Shown here: positions 17,440 to 25,575 of the stretch, in pieces | How positions within the stretch are numbered: the stretch's first letter is position 1 | Layout of the letters: each line of letters opens with the position of its first letter | Origin: Anaerolineaceae bacterium | GTDB taxonomy: Bacteria; Chloroflexota; Anaerolineae; Aggregatilineales; Phototrophicaceae | Reading direction: 5' to 3' | NCBI GenBank assembly: GCA_016124855.1 | Contig: WGMX01000006.1 | Coordinates: 1 to 64,000, forward strand | Length of the DNA: 64,000 nt | Made by a program: the position numbers and the translations under genes | The notes under the pieces: model-generated | What the model saw: only the letters and a program-made list of their open reading frames with translations | Told to the model about the DNA's origin: nothing | The model's database searches: none

Positions 17440-19722
17440 CTACTGAGCCGTTACCTCGTAGGCCACACCCTCAACCACCGCGATGACCTTGTCACCGATG
17501 GCGAAGTAAGGCGCGAGTGCAGGTGTCTTATCCAGCAGCGCGAAGTATTCGTCACTCAGGAAGACCACCTTTTGTGTCTGCATCGTGTCCGGCTGGAAGG
17601 CCGTATCCGTCCAAACCCCATTCTGTAGGATGAAGGTCTTATCGCCAACGGTTTGGATCGGATTGACCGCAGGTTCAGCCGGAGCTACGGCTTCGCCACC
17701 AACTGTTTGTGCTGACAAAGTCCCTGTAGGCATGGCGGTCGCCATCGCATTCAATTGTACCGGAGCAGACGCGTTCGCCATGCCTGCGCTGGTGTCGGCA
17801 GCGCTCACAGCGGCGGAACCTGTTTTATCAGTGGCGAGTGTTTGTGCTTCTTGTTCGAACGCCGCCTGCGCCCGATCACGTCCATCGGCTGTAAGAATAT
17901 CGTTCTCGGTGATCAAGAAGCTGGTGTAAGGCGTAATGATGCCGTAACGCACACTCAGGCTGACAACACTGTCAATCAGTTCTTTATTTTCACCATTCAA
18001 ACGGATGCTGTTCAACAGATCACCGATGCGGCGGGTTGCCCACAGCCGCGCAATGAACGAGTCGCCGCCTGCATGAGATGGGAAATTCAAGTTGCTGTAA
18101 ACAAAGGTTTGGTCTTCGCCATTCACCTTGCCCTTGAGGGTAAAGCTCAGGTTGCTCCCATCACCACGATAGCGTCCAACCAAGGTTAGCTGAGTACCGG
18201 CGAACAAGTCCGGCAGCGGTGTAGTAGGGTACACATCACCGGTATTCAAACCGCCCATATCCAGCGTGATGTCCGTCAAAACGGGTGCGCTGATCTTGTT
18301 GTATAAACTGGCCACTTCCTCATCAATGCGTTCGGTCGGACGGACATAGGTTCCCGTGCCATGCTGATCACGCACAATCGAGTCCAGCAGCAAAGTATCA
18401 ACATCATCGCCCACACCGAAGCTAAAGACACGCACATTCGGACGCGCAGCGGCTTTCAAGTTCGCCAGAATTTGTGACGAGTCGGTCGTGCCTTCGGTAG
18501 CAAGGCCATCGGTCATAAACAGTACGGTCGTCGGACGTTCTTTATCCGCCATATTGAAGGCGGTCGTTAGCGCACCGTTGATGTCTGTGCCGCCAACGGC
18601 TTCCTGTCCACGTACCCAATCTATCGCGGATTGTGATTGAGCCGGTGATTCCATATTGTTGCTAAAAACGCGCCAACCGGTGCTGAACAAGATCACATTA
18701 AAGCGGTCATTGGGATTGAGCTTCTTCAACACATATTCAGCAGCGTTGCGTGCTTGATCCCACTTGTCGCCAAACATGCTGCCTGATTGGTCCAGCACAA
18801 TAATGACGTCCTTAGCAATAGCTTGATTTTCGGGCAGCGTCAGCGGCGGCTGCACCAACAGCATGAAGAAGCCGTCTTCATTGGCGCTTTCACGGTAGGT
18901 GAGCAAGTTAGCATTAATAGTCTGCGTTGAAATGCCGTAGTATAAACTGAAATTGTCACTTGGAATGCTGCCAGCCGATTCGTATCCAACTGTGAACTTT
19001 TTATCGCCATTGCGACTGATGGCAATCGGGTGGCTGGGTGAATAGACGTTGCTGATGGGATCATTGCTATCCACTTCCACCCGCACGCTCATTTTTTCGA
19101 CGGGATTTTTGGACAGTAGATTAGTGACCTTCAGTGGATAAACGAAGTGCAGCAAACCATTATCGACCGTCAGCACCTGCGAATACTGGATGTTGATCTT
19201 GCGGCTTTCCCCCGGTGGAATCGGGAACACGTTGGCTTGAATAGCGCTGTCACCGACGTATTCCAGCAAAGCAGGATCACGATATTGACGCACGATTTCG
19301 TTGTAAACACTGCGGGCTTCGTCTGCCTTTAGAATCTTGGCCTCAATGACTTGACCATTGATGGTCATCGTCAGCTTATCGACCGAGGCACTGTTGGGCA
19401 GAGGGAACATGAATGTCCCTTCCGCCATTCCGTTGCCTTCGTTGCGGAATTCCATCTCGACGTTGGTGGTAGCAATCTGGTCTTTGATATTGACCGTCAC
19501 CTGATGATGGTCAATTCGCAGCCATTCAGGATTGGTGAACACACCCGGTTGTCTCGGCGGACAGGGTGGTACTGTGGGACATGTACCCGTTGTTGGACAC
19601 AATGGCGGTGGTGGGCATGTCGGTTCCTGTGCAGCCGCAGGCAGGACAATGGCTAATAACAGCAATAGAAATGCAGCGGCGACTGGTATCGGTTTAAAGT
19701 GGGGTCTAACTAGGCGCTTCAT
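17440..19722 (-). CDS. secreted VIT and von Willebrand factor A domain protein
   Basis: About 760 residues, resembling inter-alpha-trypsin-inhibitor heavy chains. A signal peptide (to about residue 32, AAAQ) is followed by a Cys/Pro-rich stretch, PTCPPPPLCPTTGTCP. The VIT domain is about 65-200 (VNIKDQIATTNVEMEF; FPIPPGESRKINIQY). The vWA domain is about 305-480 with an intact metal-binding MIDAS DQSGSM (312-317) and FMTDG. The remainder is beta-rich and Ala/Thr-rich. GGAGG precedes the start. Exported or surface-bound, probably an adhesion or metal-dependent binding protein; the partner is unknown. Confidence 0.93.
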   Translation of the reverse strand: MKRLVRPHFKPIPVAAAFLLLLLAIVLPAAAQEPTCPPPPLCPTTGTCPTVPPCPPRQPGVFTNPEWLRIDHHQVTVNIKDQIATTNVEMEFRNEGNGMAEGTFMFPLPNSASVDKLTMTINGQVIEAKILKADEARSVYNEIVRQYRDPALLEYVGDSAIQANVFPIPPGESRKINIQYSQVLTVDNGLLHFVYPLKVTNLLSKNPVEKMSVRVEVDSNDPISNVYSPSHPIAISRNGDKKFTVGYESAGSIPSDNFSLYYGISTQTINANLLTYRESANEDGFFMLLVQPPLTLPENQAIAKDVIIVLDQSGSMFGDKWDQARNAAEYVLKKLNPNDRFNVILFSTGWRVFSNNMESPAQSQSAIDWVRGQEAVGGTDINGALTTAFNMADKERPTTVLFMTDGLATEGTTDSSQILANLKAAARPNVRVFSFGVGDDVDTLLLDSIVRDQHGTGTYVRPTERIDEEVASLYNKISAPVLTDITLDMGGLNTGDVYPTTPLPDLFAGTQLTLVGRYRGDGSNLSFTLKGKVNGEDQTFVYSNLNFPSHAGGDSFIARLWATRRIGDLLNSIRLNGENKELIDSVVSLSVRYGIITPYTSFLITENDILTADGRDRAQAAFEQEAQTLATDKTGSAAVSAADTSAGMANASAPVQLNAMATAMPTGTLSAQTVGGEAVAPAEPAVNPIQTVGDKTFILQNGVWTDTAFQPDTMQTQKVVFLSDEYFALLDKTPALAPYFAIGDKVIAVVEGVAYEVTAQ

Positions 19723-19806
19723 CATAATGCCTCCAGAACTAACTTGACTATTACATTCTGGAGGCTAAGACGTAAACGGTGCGGATTTAGTTCCGTTATA
19801 CAGTGG

Positions 19807-21132
19807 TCAATCTTGAACTTCGATGACACTATCTGCGAAAACTTCATCAAACGTTTTCACCGCAAATGGCAGTTCTGTCTCAGAAAAAACGCAGAGGTGA
19901 ATATCAGTCAGAGCAAGATCAGTATTAGCTTTATTCGCTTGGACAAAATTCCTAAAGGCTATAGCCATTGGTTCAATGACATCGAATGCGGATCTCCCGG
20001 CATGGCCAGCACCAAAAATAGGGAAGATGATACTTTTGATTTTATCGTATTGGGCTGCATCATCTTGCTGTGCTGCATATCTCGGATTATTTTCTGTCCA
20101 AATAACTCCGTTTTGCGCATCAATCTCAGAAATTAACTTGAGGCAATTCTGAACGGCTCTTTGCAGCCCATCATCCGTTTCAATTGGCACTAAAGTTTCA
20201 TTTCGAGTAATTGCATCAACCCGTACAGTGGCGGCGTGAAAAATGTAACGCGCTTTATTGGTCATGCGCAAAACACTTTGCGGATGACCTGCCGTAGTTG
20301 GTATAACCTGTCCCATAGCAATTGGCCGGCCACAAAAATCTGAATATCGAATTTGATCGTCAAGTTCATCTTGGACGGTATCTTCGCGGATACGTCCTTT
20401 AACAATATGTGAGCCTTCGCGCCTTAATGCCGAAGAGAGCGTAGCCCTTTCATATATACGAGCCATTTGCATGTAGTCGTTTTCAGTGTTTACCAAAACA
20501 TCAATATTACGCAGCTTAGTAATGTCACCAGTAGCAATATGTATGTTGAATGGTGTTCCAGCAATCGGGTATTGTTTAAAGCTTTCTAGATCTTTAGCTT
20601 TTGTAACTCGCCTACGCAATTCAAGCTGTTTCATCCACGATTTTTGATTGTCGCGGGTACGCTTGGTAAGATTTTCAATAAGCTTGACTAAGTTTTCGAA
20701 GAGCTTTGGATTTTCTTGAGCATCGTCATCGGTATAGCGAAAATATTGTGTATCCGAAATCCCTAACGCAGACTGTACGCCACTAATATCTTCATTTGGA
20801 GCGGTCAGCACAACAGGCAGTATCGAAATATTGCCACCGCGAGCCGTATTAACTTCACGCTTTACCCATTCAGACGCCGTATCCTTCTCGACGATTAGCA
20901 GCAAAATATCACTTTCACGGAGTTCGTCATATATTTTGGCTTCCCATTGGTCGCCACCTTCTAAACTAAATATATCTAAAAAGCATCCATACTCATTTAT
21001 TTCGTCAAGCCTAGCTTGGAGTTTTTTTGCTTGTTGGTTACTAAATTGAGCATTTCGATGACTAATGAATATTCTTGTCTTTGTTTTTTTCTTTGGCTCA
21101 TTTTCTTCTTTTTTGGTGGTTTTAGTACCCAT
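19807..21132 (-). CDS. TIR-macro domain fusion protein, candidate NAD-based immune protein
   Basis: A 441-residue protein. After a Lys-rich tail (1-18) comes a TIR domain (about 18-155): TRIFISHRNAQFS, FSLEGGDQW, SDILLLIVEKDTASEW, and EWVKREVNTA, whose Glu93 aligns with the catalytic Glu of NAD-cleaving TIRs. A linker helix (about 155-190) leads to a macro domain (about 195-430) with IATGDITK, VLVNTEND where macro domains usually have VNAAN, RYIFHAAT, and the phosphate loop IFPIFGAGHAGR (370-380). ATG 21132 is chosen because GAGGGG lies 4 bases upstream; the ATG at 21183 would add 17 residues. TIRs yield ADP-ribose derivatives from NAD and macro domains bind them, so product sensing in one chain is inferred. 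Domain calls are firm; function is not. Confidence 0.85.
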   Translation of the reverse strand: MGTKTTKKEENEPKKKTKTRIFISHRNAQFSNQQAKKLQARLDEINEYGCFLDIFSLEGGDQWEAKIYDELRESDILLLIVEKDTASEWVKREVNTARGGNISILPVVLTAPNEDISGVQSALGISDTQYFRYTDDDAQENPKLFENLVKLIENLTKRTRDNQKSWMKQLELRRRVTKAKDLESFKQYPIAGTPFNIHIATGDITKLRNIDVLVNTENDYMQMARIYERATLSSALRREGSHIVKGRIREDTVQDELDDQIRYSDFCGRPIAMGQVIPTTAGHPQSVLRMTNKARYIFHAATVRVDAITRNETLVPIETDDGLQRAVQNCLKLISEIDAQNGVIWTENNPRYAAQQDDAAQYDKIKSIIFPIFGAGHAGRSAFDVIEPMAIAFRNFVQANKANTDLALTDIHLCVFSETELPFAVKTFDEVFADSVIEVQD

Positions 21133-21309
21133 TTTTCCCCTCAATCCTTCATTTATGCGCTTACTAAATAATAATATAAACATACTTACAAGATCATAAC
21201 ACCCCAGAAATGAGTGGTTGCGTTTACGGTATGCTAGGCGAGGTTGTGCTAGAATACCATCATAACGTTAGGATGATTGTGTTTTAATTCGCATTTGGGG
21301 AGTTACATC

Positions 21310-21915
21310 TTGCCAAAACAAGTCAAGATTATCAGCGAAAAACGTGTATTCGATAAGTTTTTCAAAATTGATGAAGCCCATTTACAACATGAACTGTACA
21401 ACGGCGAGATGAGTCCTGAATTGACGCGGCTCAACTTCGAGCGCGGCGACAGCGCGGCAGTAGTGCTGCACGATCCCATTTCGGATACGGTCATTATGAC
21501 CGAGCAGTTCCGCTATCCAGTTTACGCAAAAGACAAAGAGAAAGCATGGCTTCTCGAAATTCCAGCAGGCTCAATTGAAGAAAATGAAAATGCCGACCCC
21601 ACCATTACTTTGCGGCGCGAATTGATGGAAGAAATCGGTTACAGTGTCAACAGCTTTCGTAAAATCGCCTCCTTTTTTGTGTCACCCGGCGGTACATCGG
21701 AACGCATACATCTTTTTTATTCGAGCATCACCAGCAAAAGTAAAATTTCTTCAGGCGGTGGATTGGTGAGTGAAGGCGAAGATGTGCGTACCGTGTCTAT
21801 TGGTGTCCAAGCAGCGCTGTATAAAATCACCACTGGCGAGATCATGGATGCCAAAACCATTATCGGCCTCCAATGGTTGCAGTTGAACCGCCAGAATTTG
21901 GTTCCGGGACGCTAA
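21310..21915 (+). CDS. Nudix hydrolase, ADP-ribose/nucleotide-sugar pyrophosphatase type
   Basis: About 201 residues. The Nudix box begins at AGSIEENEN and ends RRELMEEIGY. It has nine instead of seven residues between the first Glu and REUxEE, a two-residue expansion. FVSPGGTSERIHLFY after it is typical of ADP-ribose and GDP-mannose pyrophosphatases, and EQFRYPVY gives the N-terminal strand. TTG 21310 is chosen: GGGGAG lies 7 bases upstream and the protein core begins there; no ATG fits. It is divergent from the TIR-macro gene. It hydrolyses an NDP-sugar to NMP plus sugar phosphate. Confidence 0.9.
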   Translation: MPKQVKIISEKRVFDKFFKIDEAHLQHELYNGEMSPELTRLNFERGDSAAVVLHDPISDTVIMTEQFRYPVYAKDKEKAWLLEIPAGSIEENENADPTITLRRELMEEIGYSVNSFRKIASFFVSPGGTSERIHLFYSSITSKSKISSGGGLVSEGEDVRTVSIGVQAALYKITTGEIMDAKTIIGLQWLQLNRQNLVPGR

Positions 21916-21988
21916 GTCCTTATCAGCCTGACTTTGCACGGATGCGTTATAATCGCGGAGTTCGTTTGCAAAGTGAGGAGGAGTCGAC

Positions 21989-22813
21989 ATGAGAAGATTA
22001 CTACTTTTAACTGCGACATTTATTGCGGCTTGCATCCTGTTGGTGCTAAGCAGTGTACCGATGAGTGTGGTTACAGCCGGACCAGCGATGGCCCCGACTT
22101 ATGATCCAAGACCGTTATGCGCTGACCGTACCGGCGCGACGACACCCATTGTCCATTATGACATTCCGGCGGGAACGGTTTCCAGCGGCGGCATTTACTG
22201 CCGTCCGTTGGTGCAAAGTGGAAAATATCTGGTGAATGCCGCGCAAATTGGCAGCCAGCAGGCCATCGACTTGGGCATTAACCAAGCCGTAGATGTCTAT
22301 GCCATTTTGTTCAGCGGTGCGACCGTGACCAGTTTCAATAATCCGTTTAAGATTTGCCTCTTGGGAACGGGTTACGTTTACTTCTTAGATGCCAACCAAT
22401 CGCCACGGCAGTTGCAGCAGTTGACCGGTGATTCGGATGGCACTTATACCTGTGCGACCTTATCCACAGCCGGAATTGTCATGTTGACGAATGCCGGTGG
22501 ATCAGCACCTGCAGCCCAGCCCACCGCAGAAGGCACACCCGGAACACCGGCTCCGGCGGCGACCTTAGCACCGGGCGTAACACCAACCGCAGCCACCATC
22601 GGCGCGGTAGGCAACTGCACGTTGACCATCAACAAGATTGTGCGTTTGAGAGCAGAAGCCAATACCACCAGCGAAATATTGACCCGCTTGGCTTATAACA
22701 CGACATGGAAAGTGACTGGACGTGTGCCGGGTTGGTATCAGATTGTATGGACAGATAAGCAAGGTTGGGTCAGTGACCAATTTGTACGGGCAACAGGCCA
22801 ATGTGGTAATTAA
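21989..22813 (+). CDS. secreted SH3b-domain protein
   Basis: A 274-residue exported protein. The signal peptide is strong (residues 1-30, ending near VTAG). The middle part carries paired Cys (CADRTG, YCRPLV, ICLLGTG, YTCATL). A Pro/Thr/Ala linker (about 170-205) leads to a bacterial SH3 domain: VRLRAEANTTSEILTRL, WKVTGRVPGWYQIVW, GWVSDQFV. SH3b domains bind cell-wall peptides or extracellular ligands. GAGGAGGAG precedes ATG 21989. It ends at a good terminator. Ligand unknown. Confidence 0.88.
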   Translation: MRRLLLLTATFIAACILLVLSSVPMSVVTAGPAMAPTYDPRPLCADRTGATTPIVHYDIPAGTVSSGGIYCRPLVQSGKYLVNAAQIGSQQAIDLGINQAVDVYAILFSGATVTSFNNPFKICLLGTGYVYFLDANQSPRQLQQLTGDSDGTYTCATLSTAGIVMLTNAGGSAPAAQPTAEGTPGTPAPAATLAPGVTPTAATIGAVGNCTLTINKIVRLRAEANTTSEILTRLAYNTTWKVTGRVPGWYQIVWTDKQGWVSDQFVRATGQCGN

Positions 22814-22846
22814 ATTGACCGAGTAGAAAACTTCAAAACATTTCGA

Positions 22847-22875
22847 AAGGCACAGCTAGGGTTGTGCCTTTTTGT
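22847..22875 (+). terminator. intrinsic terminator of the SH3b gene
   Basis: AAGGCACA / TGTGCCTT stem with loop GCTAGGGT, then TTTTGTTT. Confidence 0.8.
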
Positions 22876-22971
22876 TTCCAGAGACTTTTAAGGGAAAACC
22901 AGCATTTCTTGCAGGTGTACCTGTTTCACGTTCTAATAGATGAATTAGTAATTTATCGGAGGATGAACAAT

Positions 22972-23082
22972 ATGTCCCGCACCCACATCAAATGGATCGC
23001 GATCACCGTCTTTGTCGTCTTCATGACCCTGCTCCCAACCTTCGTCCTGTTAGCAGGCATGGCTCCCGGCGGCAGCGACTAA
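22972..23082 (+). CDS. 36-residue single-pass membrane peptide
   Basis: A small gene encoding MSRTHIKWIAITVFVV followed by a hydrophobic stretch and the tail AGMAPGGSD. One membrane helix spans about residues 8-29. It has a perfect GGAGG (22958-22962) 9 bases before ATG 22972 (the ATG at 22963 touches the ribosome site) and a terminator right after the stop. Its own flanking signals support expression despite the length. No family recognised. Confidence 0.7.
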   Translation: MSRTHIKWIAITVFVVFMTLLPTFVLLAGMAPGGSD

Positions 23083-23102
23083 CCTCATCTCACCATCGCT
23101 CA

Positions 23103-23130
23103 TGCCCCTGATAAAGGGGCATTTTATTTC
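23103..23130 (+). terminator. intrinsic terminator of the small membrane peptide gene
   Basis: TGCCCCT / AGGGGCA stem with loop GATAA, followed by TTTTATTT. Confidence 0.8.
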
Positions 23131-23196
23131 AGGCAGTAGATAATAGACTAGTTGGGTTTCGATGAAGCCATTTTACTATTTTTTAATAATATATCT

Positions 23197-24774
23197 CTAT
23201 ATAATTAAAGCGCTTGCTGCACTGGCAAGCATTTGTGAGCGCTCACTTACAAAAACAGCAAAATTATCAGCAAACACCATTGGGGGGCAAAAAGATAACT
23301 GTAAAATTTCATTTACGTCATTAGGCATTTTCAGTCGATATTGACTGGGCGCAACACCGCCAAGTTGAACATTATCTTGCTTCGACATAAAACAAAAGTT
23401 TGCAAGACAATTAGGATTGGGGGTAAAGATTTTGTTTGAATCCAGATAGTCTCTAGGGTAGATATGATGGAATTCATTGCGATTATATACTTTCAAAACA
23501 TCACGCAAAACTATCCTTACTCCGCTGATAAAACTCCGAGGTTTTTGTTGAGCAAGCAAAAGAATGAAGGTCTTAGTATTAACTGTTCCAATTCTGAATG
23601 TGTTAACACTAAAAAAATCAGGAGTCACAGAAGCAGAAAAATCGCCTAATGTTGTTGGATCCGCTGCATTTTTTCGTTTAAGCTTCAACACCTCGGCAAT
23701 ATCTGTCCTTAAATTGCGGAGAATTCCCCCACTGTATCGCTTTGAAAAACAACATCTCCAAAACCACCGTATTAAAACGCGTCTATCGTCATCAGTGTAT
23801 TGAACATGCTGATTACCAAGAGCAGCAAAAAACACAGTTAATGGTACTAATATTCCCGGATAAGGCAGGCTATCCAATGAATAAACTTCTAGATTAGTTT
23901 GTAAGAAATCAATAGCTCCTTTAACTCCGTTTACCACTTCCTGAAATCGTCTCCTCACTTCTGACCCTCGAATATTGACCAAACTGCTTGCCGAGGCATC
24001 TGCAACTAAAACGCCAGCGCAACATCGTAGCAGCAAATCCGTATCCATTCCAACGTCTTCAAAACCAAATGGCACAAGTTCGTCTTTCAAATCTTCGAAT
24101 TGACCTTGGAGTTGAAAATCATCACTCCAAGTCCAAGCTGAAAGCAGTTGTAGAGTATCTAACGGAACTCCCTTCCTATTTACCCGTTCAAAGACTAATG
24201 CCACAGTAGCTTTGTCATCCGTCGTTACATACTCTACAGGAATACGTGCCTCTTTGAATTTAGTCTGCATCTCATCAATACGCTTAAGAGTTTCATCATC
24301 GAAGCTCTGGGTTGCTCTACGATATTTCACAGTATCAAAAAGGGAATTTAGAGGGAAATAACGACTAAGATCAACACCTTCAGGTTCGAGAGCAAAAAAT
24401 TGCGATTCCTGAGCATCAGGATCAGCTTGAAAATCAAAATATATATTCGTCCAAATTTCTGGTAATGATTGATCCAATTCCGTTTGGAACACACCAAATA
24501 ATGATGTGATTCTTTGTTGACCGTCCAAAACATAATCAATTGGATAATCTGGATCGGTTCTTGGCAGTTCAAAGGCACCAAGTGTTCGTTCAGAATTAAG
24601 TTGTTCCTTTGTCCTCCAGAGTAATAGATTTCCCACGGGGTATCTCTTAAATAAACTATCCATAAAAAAAGCTACAGTATCGGGATCCCAAACAAATCCA
24701 CGCTGAAAAGCAGGAATTCGAATTTGCCCTCTAGTAACATCATGAATGATTTCGCGAATACTGAGTTCAGACAT
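23197..24774 (-). CDS. DUF262-HNH protein, GmrSD-like candidate nuclease
   Basis: A 525-residue protein. The N-terminal DUF262 domain shows IRIPAFQRGFVW (18-29), the signature DGQQR (84-88) and FERVNRKGVPL (195-205). The C-terminal part has an HNH-type (DUF1524-like) block: NEFHHIYPRDYLDS (433-446) then NCLANFCFMSKQDN (455-468). Families with this architecture include GmrSD type IV restriction enzymes and SspE, which act on modified DNA or sense phosphorothioation. No partner modification genes are next to it. DNA here is AT-richer than average. Antiphage role is inferred from the family. Confidence 0.85.
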   Translation of the reverse strand: MSELSIREIIHDVTRGQIRIPAFQRGFVWDPDTVAFFMDSLFKRYPVGNLLLWRTKEQLNSERTLGAFELPRTDPDYPIDYVLDGQQRITSLFGVFQTELDQSLPEIWTNIYFDFQADPDAQESQFFALEPEGVDLSRYFPLNSLFDTVKYRRATQSFDDETLKRIDEMQTKFKEARIPVEYVTTDDKATVALVFERVNRKGVPLDTLQLLSAWTWSDDFQLQGQFEDLKDELVPFGFEDVGMDTDLLLRCCAGVLVADASASSLVNIRGSEVRRRFQEVVNGVKGAIDFLQTNLEVYSLDSLPYPGILVPLTVFFAALGNQHVQYTDDDRRVLIRWFWRCCFSKRYSGGILRNLRTDIAEVLKLKRKNAADPTTLGDFSASVTPDFFSVNTFRIGTVNTKTFILLLAQQKPRSFISGVRIVLRDVLKVYNRNEFHHIYPRDYLDSNKIFTPNPNCLANFCFMSKQDNVQLGGVAPSQYRLKMPNDVNEILQLSFCPPMVFADNFAVFVSERSQMLASAASALII

Positions 24775-25228
24775 GTGCTATTACTCTTTCGTATTTTTAA
24801 GGCTTTTTGTGATCGTTAGTACAAAACATTTGTTATTTAATTTATAATATTGTAATCAAGAATCGACATAAGTTCAACGCAAGAGGTCATAAAGACAGCG
24901 TCTAATCACTATATCTTTTAGAGTTCACAATGGATTTGTTGCAATTACTAAGTTTACACTTTTTGGTTCATATTATTACTTACGTTTAAATTACATTTGT
25001 CGACATACCGATTTCCAACCATCCAACAACTACTTACTCCGTTTCCTCCCTCGCAAAGTTAGCGCCAAATCTTGCGAAGAGTTACCAAATGTTTTTCCAA
25101 ATGGTAACCCTTTCCTACTGCATCTGTTGTATGATTTTCGTAGGGACGAGATACATCTCGTCCGGCATCTTAACATCCGTTGATATGTTCTTTAGAGGCT
25201 GATCGCCTGCTTGCAGCAAACTGAAAAC

Positions 25229-25357
25229 AAAACCGATTTGCCAAGTTTGCCGCTTTCGCTGCTTTCGCCGCATTTTTCGCTTAATCGGTTTTCCAACTCT
25301 GTATTCGACTGGAGACTGATAGCTGACGACTGGCGACTACTGAATGGCAAACTTGGC
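25229..25357. repeat. structured element with nested inverted repeats
   Basis: AAAACCGATT (25229-25238) pairs with AATCGGTTTT (25283-25292). GCCAAGTTTGCC (25240-25251) pairs with GGCAAACTTGGC (25346-25357). The two pairings are interleaved, not nested, so only one long stem forms at a time. No coding capacity is supported. Confidence 0.6.
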
Positions 25358-25514
25358 GACAGACATCCTTCCACTCTATTGACGCAACGCTAGCCGAGCC
25401 ATCCGCCGAATTGACACAAATTTCGCCATATGTCACGCCGACATTGACAACATTTTTGACATAAAATCGACTGTAGTATTTGTCTTTTGACTGATGACTG
25501 GAGACTTGTGAATC

Positions 25515-25538
25515 AAAAACGGTAGCTTTCAGCCACCG
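25515..25538 (-). terminator. intrinsic terminator of serS
   Basis: On the minus strand CGGTGGCT-GAA-AGCTACCG, with one G-U pair, is followed by TTTTT. Confidence 0.75.
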
Positions 25539-25575
25539 CTTTTCTTGTAACTTGCAACTTGCGTCTTAAAGCTCT

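Larger units (their letters stand above)
24775..25575. other. long intergenic region with repeats, no gene seen
   Basis: The first 350 bp are AT-rich with no supported reading frame. At 25139-25163 lies the hairpin GGACGAGAT / ATCTCGTCC preceded by GTA. A larger structured element spans 25229-25357. Motifs of the GACTGATGACTGGAGAC type lie at about 25305-25340 and 25485-25505. The serS terminator is at 25515-25538. Confidence 0.6.
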
